Shown: positions 34,975-44,058, numbered from the stretch's first letter. The stretch: DNA of 64,000 bases from Streptomyces sp. RFCAC02 (GCF_004193175.1 NZ_SAUH01000001.1:3929001-3993000); one strand, 5' to 3'. Numbers and translations: made by a program. The notes: generated by a model not told the origin, from the sequence alone.

Positions 34975-35754
34975 TCAGCGGCGGGCGGCGCGCGGGTCGA
35001 ATCCGAAGGGCAGCTCCAGCCGGTGCCGGGACAGCAGCCCGTCGTCGGACAGCAGCTCCGGCGTCGGGCCGTCCGCCGCGATGACACCGCCGCTCAGGAT
35101 GACGGACCGCGGGCACAGCTCCAGGGCGTACGGCAGGTCGTGCGTCACCATCAGGACGGTCAGGCCGAGGGACAGCAGGATCTCCGCCAGGTCGCGGCGG
35201 GCGGCCGGATCCAGGTTGGCCGACGGCTCGTCGAGGACGAGGATCTCCGGGTCCATCGCGAGGACCGTCGCCACCGCGACACGGCGGCGCTGCCCGAACG
35301 ACAGGTGGTGCGGTGGCCGGTCCGCGTACTCCGCCATCCCGACGCGCTCCAGCGCGCGCGTCACGCACGCGTCGAGTTCGGCGCCGCGCAGGCCCGCGTT
35401 CGCCGGGCCGAACGCCACGTCCTCCCGCACCGTCGGCATGAAGAGCTGGTCGTCCGGGTCCTGGAAGACGATGCCGACCCGCCGCCTGACCTCGGCCAGG
35501 GTGTCCCGCCGGACCGGCAGCCCGGCGACGCTGACGGTGCCGGCGCCGGCCGTCAGGATGCCGTTGAGGTGCAGGACGAGGGTGGTCTTGCCCGCGCCGT
35601 TCGGCCCGAGGAGGGCGACGCGCTCGCCGCGCCGCACCGTCAGGTCCACGCCGAACAGCGCCTGGTGCCCGTCCGGGTAGGCGTAGGCGAGGCCCTCGAC
35701 GTCGAGCGAGGGCGGCGGGGGAGTGCCGTCGGGAGTGCTCGTCACAGCGTCCAT
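34975..35754 (-). CDS. cbiO: ECF-type cobalt/nickel transporter ATPase (CbiO/NikO)
   Basis: 259 residues from ATG 35754. Walker A G-P-N-G-A-G-K-T-T, Q-loop F-Q-D-P-D-D-Q-L-F (characteristic of energy-coupling-factor ATPases), signature L-S-F-G-Q-R-R-R (in place of L-S-G-G-Q) and Walker B I-L-V-L-D-E-P-S-A-N-L-D. It powers metal uptake with the membrane components CbiQ and CbiM. It overlaps the cbiQ end by 13 bases. The predicted Nur box upstream of cbiM points to nickel rather than cobalt as cargo. Confidence 0.94.
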   Translation of the reverse strand: MDAVTSTPDGTPPPPSLDVEGLAYAYPDGHQALFGVDLTVRRGERVALLGPNGAGKTTLVLHLNGILTAGAGTVSVAGLPVRRDTLAEVRRRVGIVFQDPDDQLFMPTVREDVAFGPANAGLRGAELDACVTRALERVGMAEYADRPPHHLSFGQRRRVAVATVLAMDPEILVLDEPSANLDPAARRDLAEILLSLGLTVLMVTHDLPYALELCPRSVILSGGVIAADGPTPELLSDDGLLSRHRLELPFGFDPRAARR

Positions 35755-36515
35755 CCCAGCACACACACGACGCACGCCGGCAGGGGGAGGGCGGCGGCGT
35801 ACGCCCACTGCGCGCGGGTGGCGGTGAGCCGGTCGATGACGGGCATGCTGCCCGTGTAGCCGCGGCTGAGCATCGCCAGATGGACCCGCTCCCCGCGCTC
35901 GTAGGTGCGGATGAACAGGGCGCCCGCCGTCTTGGCGAGGATGCCCCAGTGCCGCGGGCCGCGGGCCGTGAAGCCCCGGGAGGCGCGGGCGACGCGCATG
36001 CGGGCCAGCTCGCCGGAGATCACGTCGGCGTAGCGCAGCATGAACGACGCGATCTGCACGAGCAGCGGCGGCATGCGCAGGCGCTGCAGGCCGCGCAGCA
36101 CGTCGCGCAGCTCGGTCGTGGCGGCGAGCAGCACGGAGGCGGCGACGCCGAGGGTGCCCTTGGCGAGGACGTTCCACGCGCCCCACAGGCCCGACTCGCT
36201 CAGCGACAGGCCGAGCCACTCGACGCGCGGCCCGGAGGCGATGAACGGCAGCAGGACGGCGAAGGCAACGAACGGGGTCTCGATCAGCAGCCGCCGCAGG
36301 ACGAACCCGGCGGGCAGCCGCGCGAGCGCCGCCACGGCGGCGAGGAACAGGGCGTACACGCCGAACGCCCACACCGCCTCCCGCGGTGTCGCGACCACGA
36401 CGAGGACGAACGCCAGGACGGCCGGCAGCTTGCAGTGCGCGGGGAGGCGGTGCACGGGGGTGTCGCCGGGGCGGTACAGCCCGGCGGCGGGGCCGTGGCC
36501 GGCGGGGCCGCTCAT
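35742..36515 (-). CDS. cbiQ: ECF-type cobalt/nickel transporter transmembrane protein (CbiQ/NikQ)
   Basis: 257 residues with about five membrane helices. The T-component coupling motifs are present as A-S-R-G-F near residue 166 (A-R-x-x-R-G type) and S-R-G-Y-T-G near the C-terminus, and R-P-G-D-T-P-V-H-R-L-P lies in the N-terminal region typical of CbiQ. It links the ATPase to the substrate-binding CbiM. ATG 36515 overlaps cbiM by 4 bases. An upstream extension of this frame inside cbiM is a shadow. Confidence 0.93.
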   Translation of the reverse strand: MSGPAGHGPAAGLYRPGDTPVHRLPAHCKLPAVLAFVLVVVATPREAVWAFGVYALFLAAVAALARLPAGFVLRRLLIETPFVAFAVLLPFIASGPRVEWLGLSLSESGLWGAWNVLAKGTLGVAASVLLAATTELRDVLRGLQRLRMPPLLVQIASFMLRYADVISGELARMRVARASRGFTARGPRHWGILAKTAGALFIRTYERGERVHLAMLSRGYTGSMPVIDRLTATRAQWAYAAALPLPACVVCVLGWTL

Positions 36516-37627
36516 CGGGCGGCGGTCGTCCGCTGCCCGTCGGACGGGGCGGGAACGGCGCCGGGGCCGGCGTCGGGAGCACGCCCGGTGCGGCGGCGGA
36601 CGGCGAGGAAGACCCCGGAGCCGAGGGCGAGGGTCACGGCGACACCGGCCGCGCCGGCGAGTCCGGTGGACAGGCGGGCGTTGTCGATGTCCTTGACGCC
36701 GTAGTCGGCGAGCGGGGAGTCGGCGAGGCCGTGCTCCTTCTCCTCGGCCGAGATGCCCTCGTCGCCCGCGACCTTCTCCAGGCCGTCGGGCGACGCGGAG
36801 GCGTAGAAGCTGACGAACGCGGCGAGGACGACGGCGACGGCGAGGCCCGTGAGCCACAGCGGGCGCAGCGGACGGCCGCGGCCGGCGGGCGCGGTGTCCT
36901 GCCGCGCGGGGGCCGCGGCGGGCGCGGGCAGCTCGGCGCCCGAGGCGTCCCGCAGGACCAGGGCCGGGCGGACGACGGACGCGGCCGAGTGCACGAGGTC
37001 GGGCCGCACCGCGAGGACCGCGCCGACCGTGGCGGTCGTGATCACGGCCTCGCCGAGGCCGATGAGGAGGTGCACGCCCACCATGGCGGCGAGGACGCGG
37101 CCGATCGCCACGTCCGCCGTGCCGCCGATCGCGTACAGCCCGGTGAAGCCGAGCGCCGCGACGGGCACGGACAGGAACGCGGCGGCGAACGTGGCGACCG
37201 CGACCGGCCCGCGCGCGCCGCCGCGCCGGGGCAGGACGCGCAGCAGGCCCTGGAACACGACGTGGGCGACGACGCAGGTGACGACGCCCATGAGCGTGAT
37301 GTTCGTGCCGAGGGCCGTCAGCCCGCCGTCCGCGAACAGCAGCCCCTGCAGCAGGAGGACCACCGACAGGCACAGCACGCCGGTGTACGGGCCGACCAGG
37401 ACCGTGGCGAGCGCGCCGCCCAGCAGATGGCCGCTGGTGCCGGCCGCCACGGGGAAGTTGAGCATCTGGACGGCGAAGATGAACGCGGCGACCAGGCCGG
37501 CGAGCGGCGCGGTGCGCTCGTCCAGCTCACGGCGCGCCCCGCGCAGCGACACGGCGACGGCGCCCGCCGCGACGACTCCGGTCGCCACGGACACGGGCGC
37601 GTTCAGGAATCCGTCGGGGACATGCAT
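36512..37627 (-). CDS. cbiM: ECF-type nickel/cobalt substrate-binding protein, CbiM fused to a CbiN/NikN-like C-terminus
   Basis: 371 residues. The processed N-terminus M-H-V-P-D-G-F supplies the metal-binding His2, and about seven helices follow with G-T-S-G-H-L-L-G-G-A-L, another conserved CbiM segment. After a proline linker near 225-245 comes a two-helix part with the P-D-G-L-E-K-V-A motif of the PDGLE/NikN domain, so M and N components are fused. Uptake of Ni2+ or Co2+ across the membrane with CbiQ and CbiO is expected. Expression is probably Nur-controlled (37689-37705). Confidence 0.93.
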   Translation of the reverse strand: MHVPDGFLNAPVSVATGVVAAGAVAVSLRGARRELDERTAPLAGLVAAFIFAVQMLNFPVAAGTSGHLLGGALATVLVGPYTGVLCLSVVLLLQGLLFADGGLTALGTNITLMGVVTCVVAHVVFQGLLRVLPRRGGARGPVAVATFAAAFLSVPVAALGFTGLYAIGGTADVAIGRVLAAMVGVHLLIGLGEAVITTATVGAVLAVRPDLVHSAASVVRPALVLRDASGAELPAPAAAPARQDTAPAGRGRPLRPLWLTGLAVAVVLAAFVSFYASASPDGLEKVAGDEGISAEEKEHGLADSPLADYGVKDIDNARLSTGLAGAAGVAVTLALGSGVFLAVRRRTGRAPDAGPGAVPAPSDGQRTTAAR

Positions 37628-37673
37628 GCCGGTCTCGCTCTCTGTGGCCCACCCTCAGTTCGACTTCCGTTCG

Positions 37674-37710
37674 ATACTAAAGCGCTCTTGCGAAGACCTC
37701 GCAAGAGCGC
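37674..37710 (-). promoter_or_regulatory. cbiM promoter overlapped by predicted Nur box
   Basis: A perfect 12-base inverted repeat (GCGCTCTTGCGA at 37682-37693, TCGCAAGAGCGC at 37699-37710, 5-base centre) contains TTGCGA-N5-TCGCAA, matching the Nur consensus tTGCaa-N5-ttGCAA reported for S. coelicolor. On the minus strand TTGCGA also serves as -35, 19 bases before a TAGTAT -10 (37674-37679). Nickel-bound Nur would block transcription. Confidence 0.75.
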
Positions 37711-37745
37711 CTGTGTGACATCTGCCGGAACGGGAGCGGACGGCC

Positions 37746-37783
37746 GGGAGCCCGGCCCCGCGCGGTGGCGGGGCCGGGCTCCC
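37746..37783 (-). terminator. Strong terminator after the MMPL gene
   Basis: A 16-base perfect stem (37746-37761 with 37768-37783) and a 6-base loop lie 43 bases downstream of the MMPL stop, before the cbiM promoter. It starts GGGAGCCCGG on one arm. It would insulate the nickel operon. Confidence 0.8.
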
Positions 37784-37825
37784 TCACGACGACACCCGGT
37801 GTGCGGCCCTCGGGCCGGGGTCGGT

Positions 37826-40075
37826 TCAGCCGACGGACGCGGTCTCCCGTTCGCGCGTCACGGCGTCGCGGCCCTTGCCCTGCTGCTGGAGGTACTTCTC
37901 CAGGGACTCGCCCTCCACGTCCACGTTCGGCAGGATGCGGTCCAGCCACTTCGGCAGCCACCAGGCGCGTTCCCCGATGAGGCCGAGGACGGCGGGCACG
38001 ATCGTCATGCGGACGACGAACGCGTCCAGCAGGACGGCGACCGCCATGCCGAGGCCCATCATCTTCACCATGGCCTCGCCGGAGACCGCAGCGAAGGCAC
38101 CGAACACGCTGATCATGATGATCGCCGCGGCGGTGACGACGCGCGCGTTCAGGTTGAACCCGGTGACGACGGTCTGGTGCGCGTCCTCGCCGTGGACGTG
38201 CGCCTCGCGGATGCGGGTCACGAGGAAGACCTCGTAGTCCATCGCCAGACCGAAGATCACACCGACCATGAAGATCGGCATCATGCTCATGATCGGGCTG
38301 GTCTCCTCGACCCCGATGAGGCTCGCGGCCCAGCCCCACTGGAACACCGCGACGACCACGCCGAGCGCGGCCAGCACGGACAGCAGGAAGCCGAGCGCGG
38401 CCTTCAGCGGCACCAGGATCGACCGGAAGACGAGGATCAGCAGCACGAACGCCAGGCCCACGACCAGGATCAGGTACGGGACGAGCGCCTCCGTCATGAC
38501 CTTCGAGAAGTCGCTCTGGATGGCGGTCTGGCCGGAGATCAGCATGTGCGCGCCGGTGGCCTCCTCGAAGTCGTCGGCGAAGTCGCCCCGCAGGTCGGCC
38601 ACCAGGTCGGTGGTCTCCTGGCTGGACGGCCCGGACTCGGGGAAGACCGACACGGTCGCGACGGTGCCCGTCTCGTTCGGGATGGCGGGGCCGGTGGCCA
38701 CCACGTCCTCGTAGCCCTCGAGACGTTCGGCCAGCTCCTGGCCGGCGGCCTGGATGTCGACACCGTCGCCGCCGTCGAGGACGACGACCAGCGGGCCGTT
38801 GAAGCCGGCGCCGAAGCCCTCGCTCAGCATGTCGTACGCCTTGCGCTGCGTCGTGTCCTCCGGCTGCACGCCGTCGTCGGGCAGGCCGAGCTCCATGCTG
38901 GCGACGGGCACCGCGAGGACGCCCATGCCGAGGATCGCGGTCACGAGGACCACGCCGGGGCGGCGCAGGACGGCGCGCGCCCAGCGGGAGCCCATGTTCT
39001 CCTTGCCGTTCTTCTGCAGCGCGGAGGGGACACCCGTCTCCGGGTTCTGGCGGCGCTGGCGGCGGCCGAAGACCAGCTTGCCGACCATGCCGAGAGCGGC
39101 GGGCACCAGCGTCAGCGCGATCAGCACCGCGATGACCACGGTCGCGGCGGCCGCGAGGCCCATCTTCGTGAGCAGCGGGATGTTGACGATGGCGAGGCCG
39201 GACAGGGCGATGACGACGGTGAGGCCGGCGAAGACGACGGCGGAACCGGCGGTGCCCGCCGCGCGGCCCGCGGCCTCCTCACGGCTGTGGCCCGCCATCA
39301 GCTCCGCGCGGTACCGGGAGACGATGAACAGCGCGTAGTCGATGCCGACGGCGAGGCCGATCATCGTCGCCAGGATGCCGGTCATCTCGGACAGGCCGAG
39401 CGTCGCGCTCAGCGCGGCGATGCCGAGCGACCCGGCGGCCACACCGATCAGCGCGGTCAGCAGCGGCAGACCGGCCGCGACCAGCGCGCCGAAGGTGATG
39501 AACAGCACGATCGCCGCCACGAGGACGCCGATCATCTCGCCGCCGCCCATCTCCATCGGCCCCATGGCCACGGAGCCGGACGCCTCGACGGTGAGCCCCT
39601 GGTCGCGCGCGAGCTCCATCGCGTCCATCAGCTCTTCGTGCATGGCCTCGTCGACCGCCGAGTCCTTCACGTCGTACTCGACGGTGGCGTAGGTGGTCGA
39701 GGCGTCGGGGCTGACGGTCGGGTTGTTCTCGTCGAACGGGTCGCTGACGTTCGTGACGTGCTCGGCGTCACGCATCGCGTCGAGCGTGTCCTCGACGGCG
39801 GACTGGTTCAGGGAGGCGGTTATCTCCTGGCCGTCGGGGGCACGGAAGACTATGCGGCCCTCCATGTTCTCCATGCTGGCCTGCGGGAACTCCTCGTTGA
39901 GGATGTCCATGGCCTGCTGGCCCTCGGTGCCGGGCAGCTCGAAGGTGTCCTCCGGCGGGTCGCCGGCCGTGGCGGCGCCGAAGCCGATCGCCACGAGGGC
40001 CGCCAGCCAGGCCAGGCCGACCCACCAGCGGCGCCTGAAGCACAGGCGGCCGAGTTTGTACAGAAACGTAGCCAC
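37826..40075 (-). CDS. MMPL-family RND-type membrane transporter
   Basis: 749 residues from GTG 40075, with AGGAG 9-13 bases upstream. The two-fold architecture is clear: helix 1, a first extracellular porter domain (about 35-170), five or six helices with G-I-D-Y-A-L-F-I-V-S-R-Y-R (near 255), then the repeat with G-L-A-M-D-Y-E-V-F-L-V-T-R-I-R-E. These G-x-D-Y/Y-E-V-F motifs are typical of MMPL proteins that export lipids or small molecules using proton flow. The cargo is unknown. It is divergent from the tricorn gene with a Crp-like palindrome between. Confidence 0.93.
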   Translation of the reverse strand: MATFLYKLGRLCFRRRWWVGLAWLAALVAIGFGAATAGDPPEDTFELPGTEGQQAMDILNEEFPQASMENMEGRIVFRAPDGQEITASLNQSAVEDTLDAMRDAEHVTNVSDPFDENNPTVSPDASTTYATVEYDVKDSAVDEAMHEELMDAMELARDQGLTVEASGSVAMGPMEMGGGEMIGVLVAAIVLFITFGALVAAGLPLLTALIGVAAGSLGIAALSATLGLSEMTGILATMIGLAVGIDYALFIVSRYRAELMAGHSREEAAGRAAGTAGSAVVFAGLTVVIALSGLAIVNIPLLTKMGLAAAATVVIAVLIALTLVPAALGMVGKLVFGRRQRRQNPETGVPSALQKNGKENMGSRWARAVLRRPGVVLVTAILGMGVLAVPVASMELGLPDDGVQPEDTTQRKAYDMLSEGFGAGFNGPLVVVLDGGDGVDIQAAGQELAERLEGYEDVVATGPAIPNETGTVATVSVFPESGPSSQETTDLVADLRGDFADDFEEATGAHMLISGQTAIQSDFSKVMTEALVPYLILVVGLAFVLLILVFRSILVPLKAALGFLLSVLAALGVVVAVFQWGWAASLIGVEETSPIMSMMPIFMVGVIFGLAMDYEVFLVTRIREAHVHGEDAHQTVVTGFNLNARVVTAAAIIMISVFGAFAAVSGEAMVKMMGLGMAVAVLLDAFVVRMTIVPAVLGLIGERAWWLPKWLDRILPNVDVEGESLEKYLQQQGKGRDAVTRERETASVG

Positions 40076-40217
40076 GGGGCAGGGTCTCCTGTCCGGATGT
40101 CGTGTGTCGTGTGGTCGTAAGGTCCTGCGCGGGAGGCGGGAGAGCCGGGCACGAGGCCGTCGGCTCACCCCGTGGGACGCCCTTCCGCCGGTGTGGGGAT
40201 GAGCCGCCGCAAGGCTT

Positions 40218-40233
40218 TGTGACTGGAATCACA
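40218..40233. promoter_or_regulatory. Crp-like perfect palindrome between MMPL and tricorn genes
   Basis: TGTGA at 40218-40222 and TCACA at 40229-40233 are separated by six bases, the classic Crp half-site arrangement. Against the Streptomyces pattern GTG-N6-GNCAC it has one mismatch (A in place of G). It lies about 53 bases upstream of the tricorn GTG. Confidence 0.4.
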
Positions 40234-40285
40234 GGCGCGGCGCGAGGAGGACTTGCCGCCCCCCGGGGAGCCGAAGCATGGACCC

Positions 40286-43200
40286 GTGAGCCACTCATCC
40301 CACTCATCCGTCCCGTCCTCCACGGCTGCCCGGGAGGGCGGACCCGAATCAGGCGGATATCTCCGCTTCCCCCATCTGCACGGGGACGCGGTGTGCTTCG
40401 TCGCCGAGGACGATCTCTGGCTGGCACCCTTGCCGAGCCCCGGCCACAAGGCGCCCGCACGCGCCTGGCGGCTCACCGTCGATCGTACGCGTCTGGGCCC
40501 GCCGAGGTTCTCGCCGGACGGGCGTCACATCGCGTTCACGAGCTGGCGCACGCACGACCCCGAGATCCACGTCACGGCCGTCGAGGGCGGCGGCCCGGCC
40601 CGCCAGCTCACCCACTGGGCGTCCTACGACACCCGCGTCTGCGGCTGGACCCCGCCCGACGCGGCCGGCGAGAGCCGGATCCTCGCGGTCGGCTCGCACG
40701 GGCAGCCGTTCACCTACTTCACCTGGGCGTACACCGTGCCGCTCACCGGCGGCCCCGGCGACCAGCTCCCGTGGGGGCCGGTCGCCGACATCGCGGTCAC
40801 CGGGGGCGGCGGCGACCGCAGGACCCTGCTGCTCACCGGCAAGGCCCCGCACGAGCCGGCCGTGTGGAAGCGCTACCGGGGCGGCGCCACCGGCAAGCTC
40901 TGGTACCACGGCACGCGCATCGCGGCCGGTCTCGGCGGGCACGTCGACAGCCCGATGCTCGTCGACGGCCGGGTCGCGTTCCTCTCCGACCACGAGGGCG
41001 TCGCGAACCTCTACTCCTGCCGCCCCGACGGCACCGAGCTGTGGCGGCACACCGACCACGACGCGTTCTACGCCCGCCACGCCTCGACCGACGGGCGGCG
41101 CGTGATCTACCAGTGCGCGGGCGACCTGTGGGTCGTGGACGCGCTCACCCCCGACTCGCGGCCCCGCCGCCTCCCGATCCGCCTCGACGGGCCGCGCACC
41201 GGGCGGCGGCCGTACCAGGTGCGGACCGCGGGACACATCGACTCGCTCGCCGTCGACACGACGGGCCGGGCCAGCGCCGTGTGCGTACGCGGCGCCCTGT
41301 ACTGGCTCACGCACCGCGACGGCCCCGCGCGCGCCCTCACCACGGAGAGCGGGGTGCGCGTCCGGCTGCCCGAGATGCTCGGCGACACCGGGCGCGTGGC
41401 GTACCTCACGGACGCGGACGGCGAGGACGCCATCGAGATCGCCCACCTGCCGCGCGCGAGCGGCGGGCGGGATCCCGTGCGGATCGCGGGGGGCGCGCTC
41501 GGGCGTGCGCGGGAGATGGTCGCCTCGCCCGACGGGACCACCCTCGCGGTCGCGGCGCACGACGGGCGGCTGCTGATCGTCCGGGTGCCGGCGGACGAGG
41601 CGGCGGAGGAGGCCGGGGAGACCACCGGGGAGACCATCGAGGAGACCATCGAGGAGACCACGGAGGAGACCGCCGGGGAGGCGGCTGGCGGCGTGGACGC
41701 GGGCGAGGTCGCCGAGGACGTCGTCGAGGTCATCCGCTCCGTGAACGGCCCGGTCCGCGACCTCGCGTTCTCCCCCGACTCCCAGTGGCTCGCCTGGGCA
41801 CAGCCCGGCGTCGGCCGCTCCCTCACCCAGATCAAGATCGTGAAGCTGGCGCCCGGCGACCGGACCGTCCTGGACGTCACCGACGGCCGGTTCGAGGACG
41901 AGGAGCCCGTCTTCACGAGCGACGGCCGCTACCTCGCGTTCCTGTCCTGGCGCGGCTTCGACCCGGTCTACGACGTCCACACCGGCGACCTGTCGTTCCC
42001 GCTCGGCTGCCGCCCGTACCTCGTGCCGCTGTCGTCCGCGACGCGCTCGCCGTTCGCCATCACGCCCGAGGGCCGCCCCGCCGCCGGCGGCCTCGACCCC
42101 GACGACACGGGCAACGAGGACGGCACCGTGCACGTCGAGGCGGACGGGCTCGGCAGCCGCGTGACGCCGTTCCCGGTGGCCGCGTCCAAGTACTCGTCGC
42201 TGCGGCCGGTGGCGGGCGGCGGCCTCGTGTGGCTGCGCTGGCCGATCTCCGGCGCGCTCGGCGAGACGTTCGTCAACCCCGACGACACCTCGGGCAGGCC
42301 CACCCTCGAACACTTCGACCTCGCCAAGGCGAAGCGCACCGAACTCACCGACGACGTCGACTGGTTCGCCGTCAGCGGTGACGGTACCCGGCTCGTCGTC
42401 AGCGAGGACGACAGCCTGCGCGCCGTACCCGCCGCCGAGTCCGGCGACAGCGACTCCACGGTCTCCGTCGACCTGCGGCGCATCGTCCATGTCGCGGACC
42501 CGGCCGCCGAGTGGCGTCAGGCGTTCGACGAGGCCGGGCGGATCGTCCGCGACTACTTCTGGGACCCCGGCATGTCCGGCGTCGACTGGTCCGCCGTCCT
42601 CGACCAGTACCGGCCGCTCGTCGAACGGGTCGCGAGCCCCGACGAGTTCGCCGACCTGCTGCGCGAGACGGTGGGGGAGCTCGGCACCTCCCACGCGTAC
42701 GTCAGCCCGGCCCGCCGCGACGAGGGACCGGCGCACTACCACCGCGCCCAGGGCCTCCTCGGCGCCAACTTCTCCCGCACCAAGGACGGCGCGTGGCAGC
42801 TCCGGCGCGTCCTGCCGGGCGACTCGTCCGACTCGCGCGCCCGCTCCCCGCTCGCCGGCACCGGCGTGCGGGAGGGCTCGCTGCTCACCCACGTCGGCGG
42901 GCGCCCCGTCGATCCGGTCACCGGGCCGTGGCCGCTGCTGGCCGGCACCGGCGGCACCAGCGTGGAGCTGACGTTCGCCGAGGAGGACAACCCGCGGGCG
43001 CGCCGCCGTATCGCCGTCGTCCCGCTGGTCGACGACCGGTCGCTGCGCTACCAGGACTGGGTGGTGCGGCGGCGCGAGGTCGTCCGCGAACTGAGCGGCG
43101 GGCGCTGCGGATACGTCCACATCCCCGACATGGGCGGCTCGGGCTGGGCGCAGTTCAACCGCGACCTGCGCCTCGAGTTCTCCCGGCCCGCGCTGATCGT

Positions 43201-43738
43201 GGACGTGCGGGGCAACGCGGGCGGCCACATCAGCGAACTGGTCGTGGAGAAGCTGACCCGCACCATCCTCGGCTGGGACCTCACGCGCAACGAGCAGCCC
43301 GTCTCGTACGCGTCGAACGCGCCGCGCGGCCCGGTCGTCGCCGTCGCCGACGAGGCCACCTCGTCGGACGGGGACATGATCACGGCCGCGTTCCGGCTGC
43401 TCGGGCTCGGCCCGGTCGTCGGCACGCGCACCTGGGGCGGTGTCGTCGGCATCACCGGCGACCACCAGCTCGGCGACGGGACGGACATCACCGTGCCGAT
43501 GAACGCCGCCTGGTTCCGCGAGTACGGGTGGGGCGTCGAGAACTACGGCGTCGACCCGGACATCGAGGCGGTGCGCGGCCCGGTGGACTGGGCGGAGGGC
43601 CGCCCCATGGTGCTGCAGACGGCCGTACGGGTTGCGCTCGACCTGCTGGAGCGCACGCCCGCGGCCGAGCCGCCCGGCTACGAGGACGTCCCGGACCGCA
43701 GCCGCCCCGCCCTGCCACCGCGCACGGCCTGTCCCTGA
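40286..43738 (+). CDS. Tricorn-type self-compartmentalising protease
   Basis: 1150 residues from GTG 40286. Order of domains: seven-blade propeller with D-P-E-I-H-V and D-G-R-x-I-A-F repeats (about 20-330), a second propeller (330-680), a core with the catalytic His803 in E-L-G-T-S-H-A-Y, a PDZ domain (about 830-930) and the tail-specific-protease fold with the Ser in A-T-S-S-D-G-D (1026/1027). It degrades peptides released by larger proteases in the cytosol. A Thr/Glu-rich loop near residues 444-463, coded by 12-base repeats, is inserted in the second propeller. It may be co-transcribed with the small protein downstream. Confidence 0.95.
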   Translation: MSHSSHSSVPSSTAAREGGPESGGYLRFPHLHGDAVCFVAEDDLWLAPLPSPGHKAPARAWRLTVDRTRLGPPRFSPDGRHIAFTSWRTHDPEIHVTAVEGGGPARQLTHWASYDTRVCGWTPPDAAGESRILAVGSHGQPFTYFTWAYTVPLTGGPGDQLPWGPVADIAVTGGGGDRRTLLLTGKAPHEPAVWKRYRGGATGKLWYHGTRIAAGLGGHVDSPMLVDGRVAFLSDHEGVANLYSCRPDGTELWRHTDHDAFYARHASTDGRRVIYQCAGDLWVVDALTPDSRPRRLPIRLDGPRTGRRPYQVRTAGHIDSLAVDTTGRASAVCVRGALYWLTHRDGPARALTTESGVRVRLPEMLGDTGRVAYLTDADGEDAIEIAHLPRASGGRDPVRIAGGALGRAREMVASPDGTTLAVAAHDGRLLIVRVPADEAAEEAGETTGETIEETIEETTEETAGEAAGGVDAGEVAEDVVEVIRSVNGPVRDLAFSPDSQWLAWAQPGVGRSLTQIKIVKLAPGDRTVLDVTDGRFEDEEPVFTSDGRYLAFLSWRGFDPVYDVHTGDLSFPLGCRPYLVPLSSATRSPFAITPEGRPAAGGLDPDDTGNEDGTVHVEADGLGSRVTPFPVAASKYSSLRPVAGGGLVWLRWPISGALGETFVNPDDTSGRPTLEHFDLAKAKRTELTDDVDWFAVSGDGTRLVVSEDDSLRAVPAAESGDSDSTVSVDLRRIVHVADPAAEWRQAFDEAGRIVRDYFWDPGMSGVDWSAVLDQYRPLVERVASPDEFADLLRETVGELGTSHAYVSPARRDEGPAHYHRAQGLLGANFSRTKDGAWQLRRVLPGDSSDSRARSPLAGTGVREGSLLTHVGGRPVDPVTGPWPLLAGTGGTSVELTFAEEDNPRARRRIAVVPLVDDRSLRYQDWVVRRREVVRELSGGRCGYVHIPDMGGSGWAQFNRDLRLEFSRPALIVDVRGNAGGHISELVVEKLTRTILGWDLTRNEQPVSYASNAPRGPVVAVADEATSSDGDMITAAFRLLGLGPVVGTRTWGGVVGITGDHQLGDGTDITVPMNAAWFREYGWGVENYGVDPDIEAVRGPVDWAEGRPMVLQTAVRVALDLLERTPAAEPPGYEDVPDRSRPALPPRTACP
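41615..41674 (+). repeat. 12-base tandem repeat inside the tricorn gene
   Basis: Five consecutive units of the form G(G/A)GGAGACC(A/G)(T/C)(C/G) run through 41615-41674, followed by a degenerate sixth. They encode five four-residue (G/E)-E-T-x units. The reading frame is kept because the period is a multiple of three, so copy number can vary without breaking the protein. Confidence 0.9.
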
Positions 43739-43835
43739 TGCCCGACATGCGCCGAATGGCCGTACGTGCGACGCTGGTGTTCCCGACCGCGGCGGCGACC
43801 GCACCGACGGGCACCGACAACGGAGGAGCGAGAGC

Positions 43836-44012
43836 ATGGGTTTCTCGGACAAGGCGAAGGACCTGCAGAAGCGCGCCAAGGAGACGATGAACGACAAGGA
43901 GAAGCGCGACGAGATGATGAGGCGCGGCAAGGAGCAGGGGAAGAAGACGATGGACCGCGCCAAGCAGAAGCGCGACGAGTCGCGGCGCGGTGACGACGAC
44001 ACGTCGCACTGA
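43836..44012 (+). CDS. Small highly charged helical protein
   Basis: 58 residues from ATG 43836, with GGAGGAG (43822-43828) as RBS. Lys, Arg, Asp and Glu make up over half of the protein (F-S-D-K-A-K-D-L-Q-K-R-A-K-E-T-M), with a regular helical pattern and no cysteines. It resembles CsbD/antitoxin-like small proteins in composition only. It lies 98 bases after the tricorn gene and ends before a terminator, so both may share a transcript. Function unknown. Confidence 0.75.
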   Translation: MGFSDKAKDLQKRAKETMNDKEKRDEMMRRGKEQGKKTMDRAKQKRDESRRGDDDTSH

Positions 44013-44030
44013 CGCCGGCCCCCCTGCCGT

Positions 44031-44058
44031 GGGGCGCGTCCCGCCGTGGACGCGCCCC
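44031..44058 (+). terminator. Terminator after the tricorn/small protein unit
   Basis: An 11-base perfect stem (GGGGCGCGTCC at 44031-44041, GGACGCGCCCC at 44048-44058) and a 6-base loop lie 18 bases after the stop of the small protein gene. Confidence 0.7.

Noticed and set aside
37628..37673. Possible cobalamin riboswitch upstream of cbiM
   Set aside because: The leader is under 50 bases, far too short for a B12 aptamer, and the Nur palindrome explains regulation.
36386..40120. 1244-residue plus-strand frame over cbiQ, cbiM and MMPL
   Set aside because: Shadow of the minus-strand genes; its protein is His/Arg/Gly/Asp-rich without fold motifs.
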